Assembly (NCBI GenBank): GCA_037783415.1
Contig: JAZGTN010000016.1
Span: forward strand, 3,283,001 to 3,347,000
DNA from: Leptasterias polaris
Lineage: Eukaryota > Echinodermata > Asteroidea > Forcipulatida > Asteriidae
DNA: 64,000 nucleotides
Reading direction: 5' to 3'
Positions 26,420 to 39,200 of this stretch are shown piece by piece (the stretch's first letter is position 1; the number at the start of each line of letters is the position of its first letter). The notes under the pieces are model-generated. The model saw nothing but the letters and a program-made list of their open reading frames with translations, was not told the DNA's origin and searched no databases. The position numbers and the translations under genes are program-made.

Positions 26420-27201
26420 TGCTCCTGAGGTTGGGGGTCAGCACAAATTATCGACTAAAGCTCAACAGACCAATACAAACACAAATAAAATCATAGAGAA
26501 TAAAGTTACATTTTCCCGCATTCCTTCTCGATATGAGGTGGCATCTGTCGTTAGTAATTATTTCTCTATGGTATGAACGAACTATATAGGCCTCCATAAT
26601 GTTCAGTGCTACCGGGGAGCAAACACTTATTAAAGTCAAAGAGTAACGTTTATTGTCTGCATGGAACTGACCATATAGAGCAAGGACGGACTGAGGTAAC
26701 GGACTGCGGAATGAGGTCATAAGAGGTCAAACTGTTTATGATCCTACGAATTTGTCATACGTTTTTCTGACCAATAGCATAATTTTGAATACGTATATGA
26801 AAGCTAGCTTTAATAGTCAGATTGTATTACATATGCCTACAGTACATCATATGGATTCTAAATCATCCGTGTTACAACACATACAAAAGAAACAGTTGTA
26901 AATCAATGTATTTGATTTTACTCTCACGTCAGATTATCTTCGGGAAAGGAAACTTGGCCAGAAGTGTCCCCTGAACAAATATTGTTAGCCTCTCCCCCAA
27001 CCTGGCCTCTCCCCACCGCCCCCTCCGGCCGATTAGCGCCGCCTTTGTGAAAGCTAGCAATAGAGGGCGCTCGCTCATACCGTTAATCATACGGCTCTGC
27101 CGTTAATGTCTATAGTCGAGTCTCGGGGCTGCGCCGACGATTCAGCGATAATAGCAAGCAAGAGGCGGTGAATTTGTTTCTCTTTTTCTGCCATACCGGA
27201 G
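26420..27201. other. Divergent intergenic region between SLC16 and AANAT-like gene A
   Basis: About 780 bp separate the SLC16 start codon (minus) from the gene A start codon (plus). It therefore contains both 5' untranslated regions and probably a shared or back-to-back promoter. The half nearest gene A (about 26990-27080) is more GC-rich than the surrounding sequence. I found no convincing TATA box. Open frames here are short and unconvincing. Confidence 0.6.
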
Positions 27202-30200
27202 ATGTCATCTTTAAGTGCAGGAAAAACTATACGAATGCTGACTGGGCAAGAAGTGCACGAGGCATGGTTGCTTGAATCTCGATGTAAGTGTCCAAAAAGA
27301 TGAGTTCAAATGGTTTGGTAGTGTAGTGGTACTAGGTTCTTTCGATGGCGATATCTCGGACGTGCGTCCGTATTGTAACAATAATTTTGTCCACAGATTC
27401 TTCTCAGCAGAACACAACAAAAACACACAGCAGGATACAGTTTTCTCGGTCAATTCTTTACTGGTTTATTCAACACGTCTCTACTCCAAGACTCACATGA
27501 CAAGAAGAACGTTTAGGCCACGTCTTCCCAACGAGACGGGTGTCCCAGCCGTTCAGCGAGGGGCCCGCTGCGACACAGCTCTAACAACGGTGCCGTGTCA
27601 CAGCGCCCTCCAGGAGGCCGCTCGGTAACACGGCTCCCACCGAGCCCGTGCTGGCGCCCTCTCGCTGAACGGTCTGGGCCAAACGCTACACTGCCCCCTC
27701 CAAGAACACTGCTTGTCCCCAAGCAGGCAGCGAACTCCTGTCCCGGTGGGAACACGCAACAACAACAACAACAACAACAAAAAGGCTGGCAAGTCTGTCC
27801 TACTATGGCTGTTGGCCTTGTGTCTCTGGTCCGGCCGTCCCCGGCGGTGGCTGTCGCTGGGTCTCCGTCGGTTCCCACTCCATCCGCTCCATCCTCCACT
27901 CGTTCCGCAGGTGCGGAGCTGATTCACAGGCTCCGCTCCATAGGTTTGTACAGTGCGGGGCTGAGCCGTTGGCTCCGTTCCATGGGGTTGTTTGCGGAGC
28001 TGATTGACAGGCTCCGCACAATAGAATTGTGTAGTGCGGAGCTGAGCCGTGGGCTCTGCTCCATTGGTTTGCACAGTGCGGAGCTGATTCACAAGCTCCG
28101 CTCCATAGGGTTGTGCAGTGCGGAGCTGAGCTGTGGGCTCCGCTCCATTGGTTTGTACAGTGCGGAGCTGATTGACAAGCTCCGCTCCATAGGGTTGTGT
28201 AGTGCGGAGCTGAGCCGTGGGCTCTGCTCCATTGGTTTGTACAGTGCGGAGCTGATTGACAAGCTCCGCTCCATAGGGTTGTGTAGTGCGGAGCTGAGCC
28301 GTGGGCTCTGCTCCATTGGTTTGTACAGTGCGGAGCTGATTCACAAGCTCCGCTCCATAGGGTTGTGTAGTGCGGAGCTGAGCCGTGGGCTCTGCTCCAT
28401 TGGTTTGTACAGTGCGGAGCTGATTCACAAGCTCCGCTCCATAGGGTTGTGTAGTGCGGAGCTGAGCCGTGGGCTCTGCTCCATTGGTTTGTACAGTGCG
28501 GAGCTGATTGACAAGCTCCGCTCCATAGGGTTGTGTAGTGCGGAGCTGAGCCGTGGGCTCTGCTCCATTGGTTTGTACAGTGCGGAGCTGATTCACAAGC
28601 TCCGCTCCATAGGGTTGTGTAGTGCGGAGCTGAGCCGTGGGCTCTGCTCCATTGGTTTGTACAGTGCGGAGCTGATTGACAAGCTCCGCTCCATAGGGTT
28701 GTGTAGTGCGGAGCTGAGCCGTGGGCTCTGCTCCATTGGTTTGTACAGTGCGGAGCTGATTCACAAGCTCCGCTCCATAGGGTTGTGTAGTGCGGAGCTG
28801 AGCCGTGGGCTCTGCTCCATTGGTTTGTACAGTGCGGAGCTGATTCACAAGCTCCGCTCCATAGGGTTGTGTAGTGCGGAGCTGAGCCGTGGGCTCTGCT
28901 CCATTGGTTTGTACAGTGCGGAGCTGATTGACAAGCTCCGCTCCATAGGGTTGTGTAGTGCGGAGCTGAGCCGTGGGCTCTGCTCCATTGGTTTGTACAG
29001 TGCGGAGCTGGTTCACAAGCTCCGCTCCATAGGGTTTGTGCAGTGCGGAGCTGATTGACAGGCTCCGCACAAAAGAAATGTGCGGGGTCGAGTTGAATCA
29101 AATTCTCTGTCTCATAGGCCTGTGCTGTCAGCCTCTGGTCAACAAGACCACGCACTTCCGTGCCGTGACTTCGTGGCTCCTGGGCCCGCTGCGGTGTAGA
29201 CTGGGCATCCCCCATGTGGGCACGCTCCCGGAAGAAAGGCCCCGAAGAAAGCTGCTCCACAACCGCATGTCCGGGGTGAGGATGGCCCAGTTCCGAAAAG
29301 AGCCGCGCTCTGATGTCTCCCGCCGAATGCCACGGGGAGGGGAAGGTCGGTTCCGTGTGGGACCGCCCCAACCCCTCCCTGGTCTCTGGGGCATGCTGCG
29401 GAGAGGCACAGAACTGCTTCCTTGGAACCCGCTCCGATCCTTCCCCCCTCACGTCGGTGCTCCGTCGCCCCGACCCTTCCGCCCCTCTCATGTCGGTGCT
29501 CTGTTGAGAGAACCAGAACGATTCTGTGAGGGATCGCCCCGACCCCTCCAGCCCCCTCGTGTCTGTGCTCTGTTGAGAGAGCCGGAACGATTCCGAGGGA
29601 TCGCCCCGACCCCTCCGCCCACTTCGTGCCGGTACGTTGCGGAGGGAGCCGGAACGATTCCGTGTGGTACCGCTCCGACCCCCCGCGCCCACCTGACCCG
29701 ACGTGGACGTGACTCTACTGACCTTAAGAACCTGTGGCTGACCCCCCTCATCTCCACTGTTGCTCCTACCGGCCTCTCCCAGCCCTAGGAATGATAAAAT
29801 CTCATCCACTGTAGACCACAATGGCCCACCCATTGTCTGAGTCTGGCTCGGCGTGTCCCCAGCATCTGCTGAGTCTGACGCCAAACTACCCAACACACGT
29901 GAAAACCCCCACAGAGAAAACAATCTTTTTACCTGATTCCAGTGTCTTGCTAGTGCTCCTGCCGTCCCGTCGCTGCCACCAATGTAACAATAATTTTGTC
30001 CACAGATTCTTCTCAGCAGAACACAACAAAAACACACAGCAGGATACAGTTTTCTCGGTCAATTCTTTACTGGTTTATTCAACACGTCTCTACTCCAAGA
30101 CTCACATGACAAGAAGAACGTTTAGGCCACGTCTTCCCAACGAGACGGGTGTCCCAGCCGTTCAGCGAGGGGCCCGCTGCGACACAGCTCTAACAACGGT

Positions 30201-33200
30201 GCCGTGTCACAGCGCCCTCCAGGAGGCCGCTCGGTAACACGGCTCCCACCGAGCCCGTGCTGGCGCCCTCTCGCTGAACGGTCTGGGCCAAACGCTACAG
30301 TATGTACTATACCTACATGTACGAAATTTAAATCATAAAATTAACAAAACACTGGCAACTGACTGAGTGAGAGTTGACACACCGGCCTCCGCTAATTCAT
30401 AAGTTTCTTCCACCAGCTGCATCTCTGACCCTACTTAACAGCCCTCTCTTATATTCTCATGTATTAAATTTATTGTAAAAAAACTTAAAAGTTATATCGT
30501 AGGACGCCCTGTATTCAGGGGGTCCCTGAAATCGAGGCAAACCTTTGACCTCTCTGCGCGCGATGTAAACAGTCCCTAGATACAATTTTTGTGGTTTGAC
30601 TTGCCAAGCAAAGAGTCTCCTCTCATTTGACCAAAACTTAGAAACATGAAAGGCTCCACTGGTTAGTTGCACTTGTAAATGCAAAAAGTTGTGGTATTTT
30701 AGGCATTTCTGCAAGAGGTACAAAAATATGTCATACTGTAGGGGCCATAAAAAAAAAATTCCCACCGAAAAAGTTTCATCAAACACTTTTTCAATTCACA
30801 ATTCACGATGATCAAATCATGTGACTGAACATTCTGCTGAGCATTCTGGGGGGAAAAATACAGAGGCTTAAAGAAGCCATGTGCCTTATATCATTTTCTA
30901 ATAGTCTGGATAATTTTTTTTTGTAACACTCTATCATTTTTGTTATTAATATTAAAATTTAAACATCAGCTTTGTGATTCGATTATCACTGTTTATTTAT
31001 ATGCTTTATTATAAATGTTAAGAAACATAAAAAGACACAAAACTAAATAAAAATAAGATTTGAAAGCCAAGAATTATTTACATTTTTTTTTTTTTTTTTT
31101 TTTTTTTTAGTTTTTGAAAAATACCATGGTTATTTTAAAAACTAAATAAAAAATATGTTGAATAAAATGAAGAAAACTGCTGGCTATAGAGTCATACACT
31201 AAGTCTCACAGAACACTTGTAGTCACTGCAGATGTTTCTTCCACGTATGGCTTCACCCGGACACCATACTTTCTTGTTTGCATCGAAAACAGGTCAAACT
31301 CAAAACAAATGGGACGCTATTGAAGTCATCGAAGATCGGTGCGTGGTGTGAAAGTTTCAATGTCCATCACGTTTTAATATAATGTTTGCATATTTCTTAT
31401 AAACAAAGGAAGGTAATTAGGGCATCAGTTGATTATGGAATATTTTTATTTGTTTTCAATTCAAAGAAAAAGGCATACTACATCGAAAACCGGACAGGGG
31501 AGGATATGTTATTGTTTATAATATAGGATAGGACTCATAGTTGGATACCTTCCAAGAAGGCTGTCTGATACTTTTTGTGGTTAGTATTTATTAACCCAAA
31601 TAAATTATCTTTTTTTAGTTCAATACTTTCTGATCTGTCTCACCAGTCCTCCATAATTTAAAATTCCAGCCTTCATCTAGCCCCACTTGTGTGGCCAAGG
31701 CTAGCCTTGGCCACACAAGTGGGGCTAGCATTCAGCTAGCCTTGGCCACCACACAAGTGGGGCTAGCATTCAGCTAGCCTTGGCCACACAAGTGGGGCTA
31801 GCCTTCATCCAAACACCACTACACTACAGCAAAAACTAAAGTACTAGTAGTACTGTATATAGTACTACAAAAGTACTAGTACATGTAGTACTACTACTAC
31901 TAGTACTAGGGAAAAAATTTTGTCTGGGCAGTGGGCACACACCAGCACTGACAGTGCAAATCAATGCATTGTTTGCTACACAAATCATATTTGTACATTT
32001 CCCTAGACCATTTGGTCGTAGAAGTTGTCAAAGTTATAAAAAAAAGGAGTGTAAGACTGAAGATGTCAAAAATTTGGTATAGTGCCTCAGTTACTGGGTC
32101 TAGAGATGAGATAATTTTAAAACGAAACCCGCTGGGGTTTTGGGGGGCAGATATTTTCCCCCATCTTACCTTACCTTACCATTGCTCAATTACGAAGAGC
32201 ACATTAAAGCAAACATTTTCAAGCTCAATTTGGTGTAATTTTGTGGAAAAATCTCCATCACTCAATAAAACATCGTCGACGCCATGATGTTTACTGACAG
32301 GAATGATCATGAGTGCTGATTCAATTTGCTGAAACTGTGGCAATATAGGCCTTATTTATCATGTCTTTATCATGTGCTGATGTGTGATGAGTATTGCCTT
32401 GACAGAAGACTACTAACTAGAATAGTGAAGTCATAAAAAATAAGTAAACATTGATTTGCATCTTTACTTCTTTAGGCAGTATTTCATTGTGACAATGATA
32501 TTCTTTAAACAGTTAGTGCTGAACAATAAATCCTGTGTCTGAGCACGGAAATATTTTGTAATTCCTTGTTTTTTTGTTTCAGGTTTCCCAAGTGATGAAG
32601 CAGCATCTGAAGAAACACTAGAATTAAGACAAAGAGAAGCCCCTGAGTTGTTTTGGGGTTATTTTAAGGACAGTCGCTTAATTGGGGTAAGTCTTAAACT
32701 TCATCCGATTCCACTAGCCACTGCTGTAAAGTGAGACATGAGGTGCTGGAAATGTTATCATGTTGTCAACCATGTAGGCCTACAAATGCTTGTTGTGTGA
32801 CCATTTTGGGCGAATTTATAAAGCATGTCACCCACACAAAAGTAGGGCACATTCTAGGCACAAAAGAACGTTCCCGGTGAGCACATATGCCCGTACTGTT
32901 CCAAAGTACGGGAGCAATCCTAGCTGGCATAGTTTATCTATCATTCAAAGCCAAGTACATGTAGATGATAGTGAATGGTCAGACAGTACGTTGAACCGTT
33001 TTGGTACGAATTATTTTTCCCCCTACAGTTGATTTGTTGCACGAAGGCGTTGGGTGATAAGTTAACGCACGAGTCTTTGTACAAACATATACCAGAGGGT
33101 ACATTGGTCTGTGTGCATTCGGTGGCTGTGGATCAAGAGTATCAGAGACAGGTAAAACAAAAATGTATTGCAATGGATTCTAGAAAGTAAAGTGGTTTTT

Positions 33201-36200
33201 GGAGTCACATGATAGTTTTCTTTCAACCCTAGCAGTACCCTGTATTAAATACCTGTAACACCATGCATTTTAAAGGGTGTGTACAACATTGGTAATTGCC
33301 AAAGACCTGTATCCACACTTGATGTGACCTGTGAAAGTTTAAGCTAAATCGGTCTTTGGAGTCATGAGAAAACAGTGAAAAAACCCATTATAATATGGGT
33401 TACCTTTTTTCAAACATCGGATTTTATCCTGCAGGATAAATACTATTGTTTTCCTCATTTCCTAAAAACTATGGCATTTCAAGCAAAACTATTTCAAGGG
33501 AAGTTTTCCACTATGACCATCTTTTTACCATGTTTTAGTTATGTGCAAATCTGTGAACATTTATATGTTCAATCTTACCAATGTTGTACACACCCTTTAA
33601 CTAACTAGAAGGCGATCCCTTGAGGAAGAGGAAGATCAGATAAATACACAAGTTTAGTCGTTATGGTTGAGGGAGAAGTAGTCTGAGGACATCGATGGCT
33701 CAAAAGTCTGATTTGTGAGCCACAGACTCGCAGGCAGATGTCGTAGGCTGTAGTCATAGGGTGGTGGAGTTGTCTTTCTCATTCCCTCTCCTTTCTCATC
33801 TGTTGCTTAGGGGCTGCCGGAGCTAAATGACTGCTCTCAGAGCTGTCAGTTCCTCTATGCAGTAGTTGCCTCTATATCCATTGGTCCCCTGCCTGGTCCT
33901 CCAAGGATGCTGTGTTTAATGCCACTTTACTTCCTTTTAGAATTGAGATTCTAGAAACAATGACTGTAGTCAAGGCATGTACACAAGTTCAAAGCTGACT
34001 TCTCAAACTTCATTTTGGTCACAACTTGAACTTTCACAAAGGTCATTTCAACAAATGTCATTTTAGGGTCACATGGTGTGTTGTAACCAATATTAATTGA
34101 TACAAAATTTGACTAGATTAAAATTTGGTACAGGACACAGCTGGGGTTAGTGCAGAGCTGTCAACTCTCTCTGATTCTACAGAAAGTTCCCTGAAAATAA
34201 ACCAATCTTTCCATGATCTGTTGAACAGATTTGAAAATCTCCCTGATTATGGAAACTTCTTCCCTATTATGTTGAATGTAATTCTTAGTCTCCCTGCATG
34301 ATTGTTGGACAAAATCTCCAAGTTTGCAAGATGTAAATGTTGGCAGCTCCGTTAGTGTAACAGCCAAATTGTTTATTAATTTTCTTTTTTTAAATTAAAG
34401 CTTTAAATCTATCGTGACCAAAGGAAAACAATTTAAGAGTCTATTTCATTCACTTACCCAAATAGTTACTACTTATGCATATTCCTAGCCGGCAGGCTAC
34501 TTCGCTAGAAAGATTGACAACCAATAGGGCGCCCTCTCGTGCCCACCCAGCATGCTACGCAGTAGCTCCGCCATCTTACGTCCTTCTTTTTCTAGCGACG
34601 GTACGGTGTACACGTGAGTTTTCACGCTCTTGTTTGGAAAAACCTGAGATTGTGCTTTCGCTTTTTTCCTATAAAGGATTAAGAAGATTTTCAACCAGTT
34701 TGATTGTAGAGTTCTTTAATTATATTTGAGTGATAATTTTACGTTTTTTGGAAGATTTGAGACGTTTTCTGTTGAGGCCAGACGAGCGCGAGTAGCACTC
34801 GCTGGTCTCGGGGATCGAACGTATCCTCTTGATATATAATACAAGTGTATTTTACTTAATTATTGTGTCTCCTGTGTCTTCCTTATTTGATTTATAAATA
34901 TATTAACTAGTGTCTCACTTCCGTGAGACTCCCTACTCCGGGAGCAGTACTCCCGGCCGTTGTAGGAGGCTAGTTAGAGTCGGTGTTCCACTTGTCTACA
35001 CTCGTGGGACTCCCTACTCCGGGAGAAGTACTCCCGGCCGTTGTAGGAGACTGACTCCGAGGGCTCAGTACATTACGTTTTCTTGCTAGTGTTCTTCTGG
35101 TCGCGACCAGTTGAACTCCCTGCCCGGGAGAAGTACTCCCGGTTCGGTGCAGGAGGCTAGCAGAGAGAGAGAGCTTGGGTATACCGGTTAAATCCGTTCC
35201 CTTCCCCTGCTCGCTCCCCCCCTCGCTCCAGCGGAGAGCGGGGGGCCCAACGAAGCTATTATACGGGGTATACCGGCCTCTGGCCTCTCCCTTGCCCCGT
35301 CTGCTATCGTTACTGAGCCGGTCCCTGAACTTACGGGCTTGCCGTGGGTGATTTGCGCCGGTAAGGCCATTCAATTTCCCCGGTCAGTCTGTCTTCCCTC
35401 GCCACCGCGGTTGGCTTGGGTTGCGGGACCTTTTTGAGAAAGCTGCTACGGGGAATATCGACCGTTCGGTCCTTCCCTTCCCCTACAGTTACGGCTAGAT
35501 TAAAAATAACTAGCCATCACGTAGAGCGAACTTTTCGCGGGAATCAACGACTCTGTCGTCTCCGATTTCACGCAAATTTACGCTCGGAGTGAAGTACAGT
35601 ACCGACCATAACGAAGTCCACACTGTACGTACCTGCCCTAGCGTTTTAGTGATTTATCGGGATTATCGCGATTTATCGCGTTTTTTAACACGATTTATCA
35701 CGAAATATAATTCGCAATGAAAAAGGGCACAGCTAAGGGCCCGAGTGGTACCAAGGGTAAACCCATGAAAGGTACAACACACTCGAAGTCATCATCAGTC
35801 CTTGGACTCGTGACTTCACCCGGTCCTCAGGCGCGGGCTTCCTCAGGAAACTCAACGCCTCGAACAACCACTGGATTGCTAGCCCAGGCTACTCCAGGGA
35901 GTGAACTGGCGGGATCAGAGTTAGAGGCTTCAAGGGATCCTCCTCCCCTGCCCCATAGGGTGAGAGAATCCCAGTCAACTTCATTCACTGATCGATGCTC
36001 AGGAGTACTGATGATTGACCCTTCATCGGAGTTCTCCCGGGGTAGTGCGACTGGCAGTCCTTCAGGCAAGAAGGCTAAGCAGAAACGCCCAGTTTCCTCT
36101 TCTGATGATTCTTCAGCAACACCGAAGATCAAGAAGAAAAAGACAAAGGATACCATATCCTCTGCGGTTTTTATGAAGGCATTTGATTCCATCAGTACTT

Positions 36201-39200
36201 CATTGGCCGCGATCGCCCAACAACAGTGGAGGGCGGCACCCGATTCACAACGGGCTCCCCCGCCATCCACCTTCCCGGACCCAGACCCGGGGTTGATCAT
36301 TCAGGGACCGATCATGGCAGCTCCACGCTATCCCAGCCTCCCAGGCCCATCTGAGGTAGGCGGTAGTGAGCCGGAGGTGCCTCTCACTCCAGGGCGTGCC
36401 CGTCGCCCACCAGGTTCACTTGGCTGTGATTCCCTTCTGGGTTGAGATGCTGACAGCGCTGCTCCGGCAACACCTCGCTACTCCCAGCCTGTCCGTCAGA
36501 ACTTCCAGACGGGCGGCAGGGGCCGTGGCGCCGGTAGGCCCCCTCCCCCTCCCCGCTACTCGGGGGGGTGGAGGAGGTGACGTCCCACTCCCGACTCTGG
36601 CCCCCGACCTGGGACCCGTCGGGGGCCGCCTCAGAGATTTCGCAGGGTCTTGGGACGCGATCACGTCCGACGCATGGGTGCTCGCAACGGTAAAACATGG
36701 CTACCGTCTGGAGTTCACGAGCACCCCTTCGTCGGACACCCTAGTTTGCGAAACGCCAGTTCCTGCAAACAGAGGAAAACGCCTGGCTCTAGAGAAGGAG
36801 ATATCCTCCCTTCTAGAAAAACAGGCGGTGCGTCCGGTGACGGAATCAGAACAGTTCCAAGGGTTCCTTTCGACGTTTTTTCTAACGCCCAAAAAGGGAA
36901 CCTCAGAATGGCGACCAATCATAAATCTGAAACCGCTCAATCGGTTCATCAGACCGAGGCGCTTCCGGATGGAAACACTCAAAGTGATCCTGGAGTCGCT
37001 ACCCAAGGCAGTGTGGGCAGCATCGATCGACCTAAAAGATGCGTACCTCCACATACCCATCTTGTCGGAACACTCCCAATACCTACGATTCAGGTATCGA
37101 GGGCACACATTGGAGTTCAAGGCTCTTCCTTTCGGACTCTCAACGTCACCAAGGGTGTTCACAAGAGTCACGCGAACAATCGCAGCCTATCTACGTCGTC
37201 GGAATATCATGATTTATATGTATTTAGACGACTGGCTGGTTGTCGGCAGATCGGAAGAAGAAACGTCCCAAAATATACGGACTACCTGCGAGGTGACGAG
37301 GGCCGTAGGTTTCATCATAAACGAGGAGAAATCCCGTTTCATACCAACTCAGTCTCCGACATTCCTAGGCGCAGTTGTCGATCTTCAGAAAAGCGTGGTT
37401 TTTCCCACAAAGGAACGCACCACAGCCCTGCTTCAGTGCGTGGACCTGTTCCTGTTCGGCACGACGGCCACAGCACGGGCTTGGTTAAAACTCCTGGGCC
37501 TCATGGCCAGTCTGGTAGACCTGGTTCCATGGTGTCGCCTTCGAATGCGACCACTTCAATTACATCTCCTGTCACATTACAGGCCGAGAAGGGACTGCAT
37601 AACCATTCTTGTGCCAATCACCAAGCACATTCATCTGCATCTTCGGTGGTGGCAACAAGAGGAAAATGTCAATTGCGGCCTGGGGTTCCCTCAGAGGGCC
37701 CCACAGGTGACAATCTCAACCGACGCATCCAACAAGGGTTGGGGTGCGTCCCTGGGCCCGCGGCAGACAGCCGGAGAGTGGGGAACATTTTTCAGATCCC
37801 AACACATCAACATATTGGAGCTCCAGGCGGTCTTCAATGCTCTGCGACATTTTCGAACCGAGGTAAAAAACCGGACGGTTCTCATCAGAACGGACAACAC
37901 GACAGTCGTGTCCTATATAAACAGGCAAGGGGGCACGCGGTCACCGCAGCTATGCCTCCTCACCTGGGATATATTTCGGTGGCTCATCCAGAACGAGGTA
38001 GTCCTGCGAGCAAGCCACATTCCAGGAGTGGAAAACACGGTGGCGGATGCATTGTCAAGGGGTACAGTGATCCCTACAGAATGGACCCTGCACAACGGAG
38101 TAGCCCAACAGATCTTCGCGACAGCGGGTCGACCACACATAGATCTCTTTGCGACAGAAATAAATGCCAAACTCCCGGTATTCTGCGCAAGGTTTCATCA
38201 CCCCATGGCTTGGGCCACCGACGCCCTAGCCATAGACTGGACAGACATGTTCGCATATGCGTTCCCTCCGATATCCCTTCTCCAGAGAGTCATAGGGAAG
38301 ATAGAGCAGGAACCGTGCCGAATTCTCCTGATCGCTCCCTTCTGGCCACGCCAGCCGTGGTTCCTGAGGCTAGTGAGACTCCTGATAGGGGATCCTTTAA
38401 TCCTCCCGGATCGACACGATCTTCTATACCAACCACACTCCCGTCTACTGCACCCAGCGCCGGGAGACCTCCACTTGGCGTGTTGGCCACTGTCCAGCGA
38501 TCCCTCATTGCAGCAGGCCTTTCTAAGGAAGCTGCAGCCCTGGCAGCGAAGGGGCGTCGCCTCTCCACACGAAAGGTTTACGACAGTCGACTTCGACATT
38601 TTAGTCGATGGTGTGCCGACCGATCGGTGGATCCGGTCACAGCATCTCTAGCAATGGTGTCGGATTTTCTGGTCCACCTCTTCAAATCCCAACTGAAGGT
38701 GGCAACGATAAAAAATTACAGATCGGCCATTGCTGCGGTCCACGCGGGGTTCCCTGATAATTCCACAATCTCATCGAACCCTGTACTAACACAATTATTT
38801 CGGGGCATGTTTAATGAAAGACCCCCAAGACAGAGGCTTGTCCCATCTTGGGACTTGGGGCGCGTGCTAGAGAACTTAGCAGCGCCTCCATATGAACCAG
38901 CGAACCTATCATCGCTGCTGCAACTTTCCACTAAGTTGGCCTTCCTTATAGCCGCAGCTTCGGCTAGACGGGGATGTGAAATCCAGGCACTAACAATCCA
39001 CCCGGGTCACATCAGATGGGAACCGGGCGGGGTTCGTCTTGTGCCCAGGGCATCGTTCCTGACAAAGAATCAGACGGCAATCTTTACTCCGCCTGACATC
39101 TTCATTCCCGAAATATCGTCGGTGCGATCAGACAGGCTCTGGTGCCCCGTACGTTGCCTCAAATGGTACCTGGAACGTACCAAATCACTTAGGGGAAATT

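Larger units (their letters stand above)
27374..30299 (-). mobile_element. Non-autonomous LTR retrotransposon with minisatellite body, in intron 1 of gene A
   Basis: Two 317-bp direct repeats (27374-27690 and 29983-30299), beginning TG and ending CA, appear identical and are flanked by the 4-bp duplication GTAT. On the minus strand, one base after the 5' LTR, TGGTGGCAGCGACGGGA (29965-29981) can pair with a tRNA 3' end (its acceptor part resembles leucine tRNAs) and serves as a primer-binding site. A purine-rich GGAGGGGGCAG (27691-27701) adjoins the 3' LTR as polypurine tract. These fix the minus strand as sense. The 2.3-kb body shows no protease, reverse transcriptase or integrase; about half is a minisatellite. 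It must have used another element's enzymes. Identical LTRs suggest a young insertion. Confidence 0.9.
30304..32582. other. Remainder of gene A intron 1
   Basis: Mostly AT-rich intron sequence. It contains a poly-T run (about 31082-31109), a palindromic/tandem block (31677-31810) and a GTACTAGTAC-rich block (31840-31915). An open frame at 31964-32287 resembles nothing I know and has no splice support. Confidence 0.6.

Noticed and set aside
27595..29058. 487-codon plus-strand frame and 490-codon second minus-strand frame across the minisatellite
   Set aside because: The 42-bp unit is a multiple of three without stops in several frames, so long frames appear on both strands automatically. They run antisense to, or out of frame with, the LTR element's likely sense frame.
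31964..32287. 107-codon frame as exon 1 of gene A
   Set aside because: No similarity to exon 1 of gene B, while 27202-27283 has a matching start, length, phase and donor.
35827..36300. 157-codon minus-strand frame opposite the DIRS gag
   Set aside because: Shadow of the gag-like frame; no start context, homology or splice signals.
36650..38480. First 600 codons of the DIRS recombinase frame as protein
   Set aside because: They overlap the RT/RNase H frame in another phase and contain no recognisable domain; the recombinase begins near 38.4-38.5 kb.
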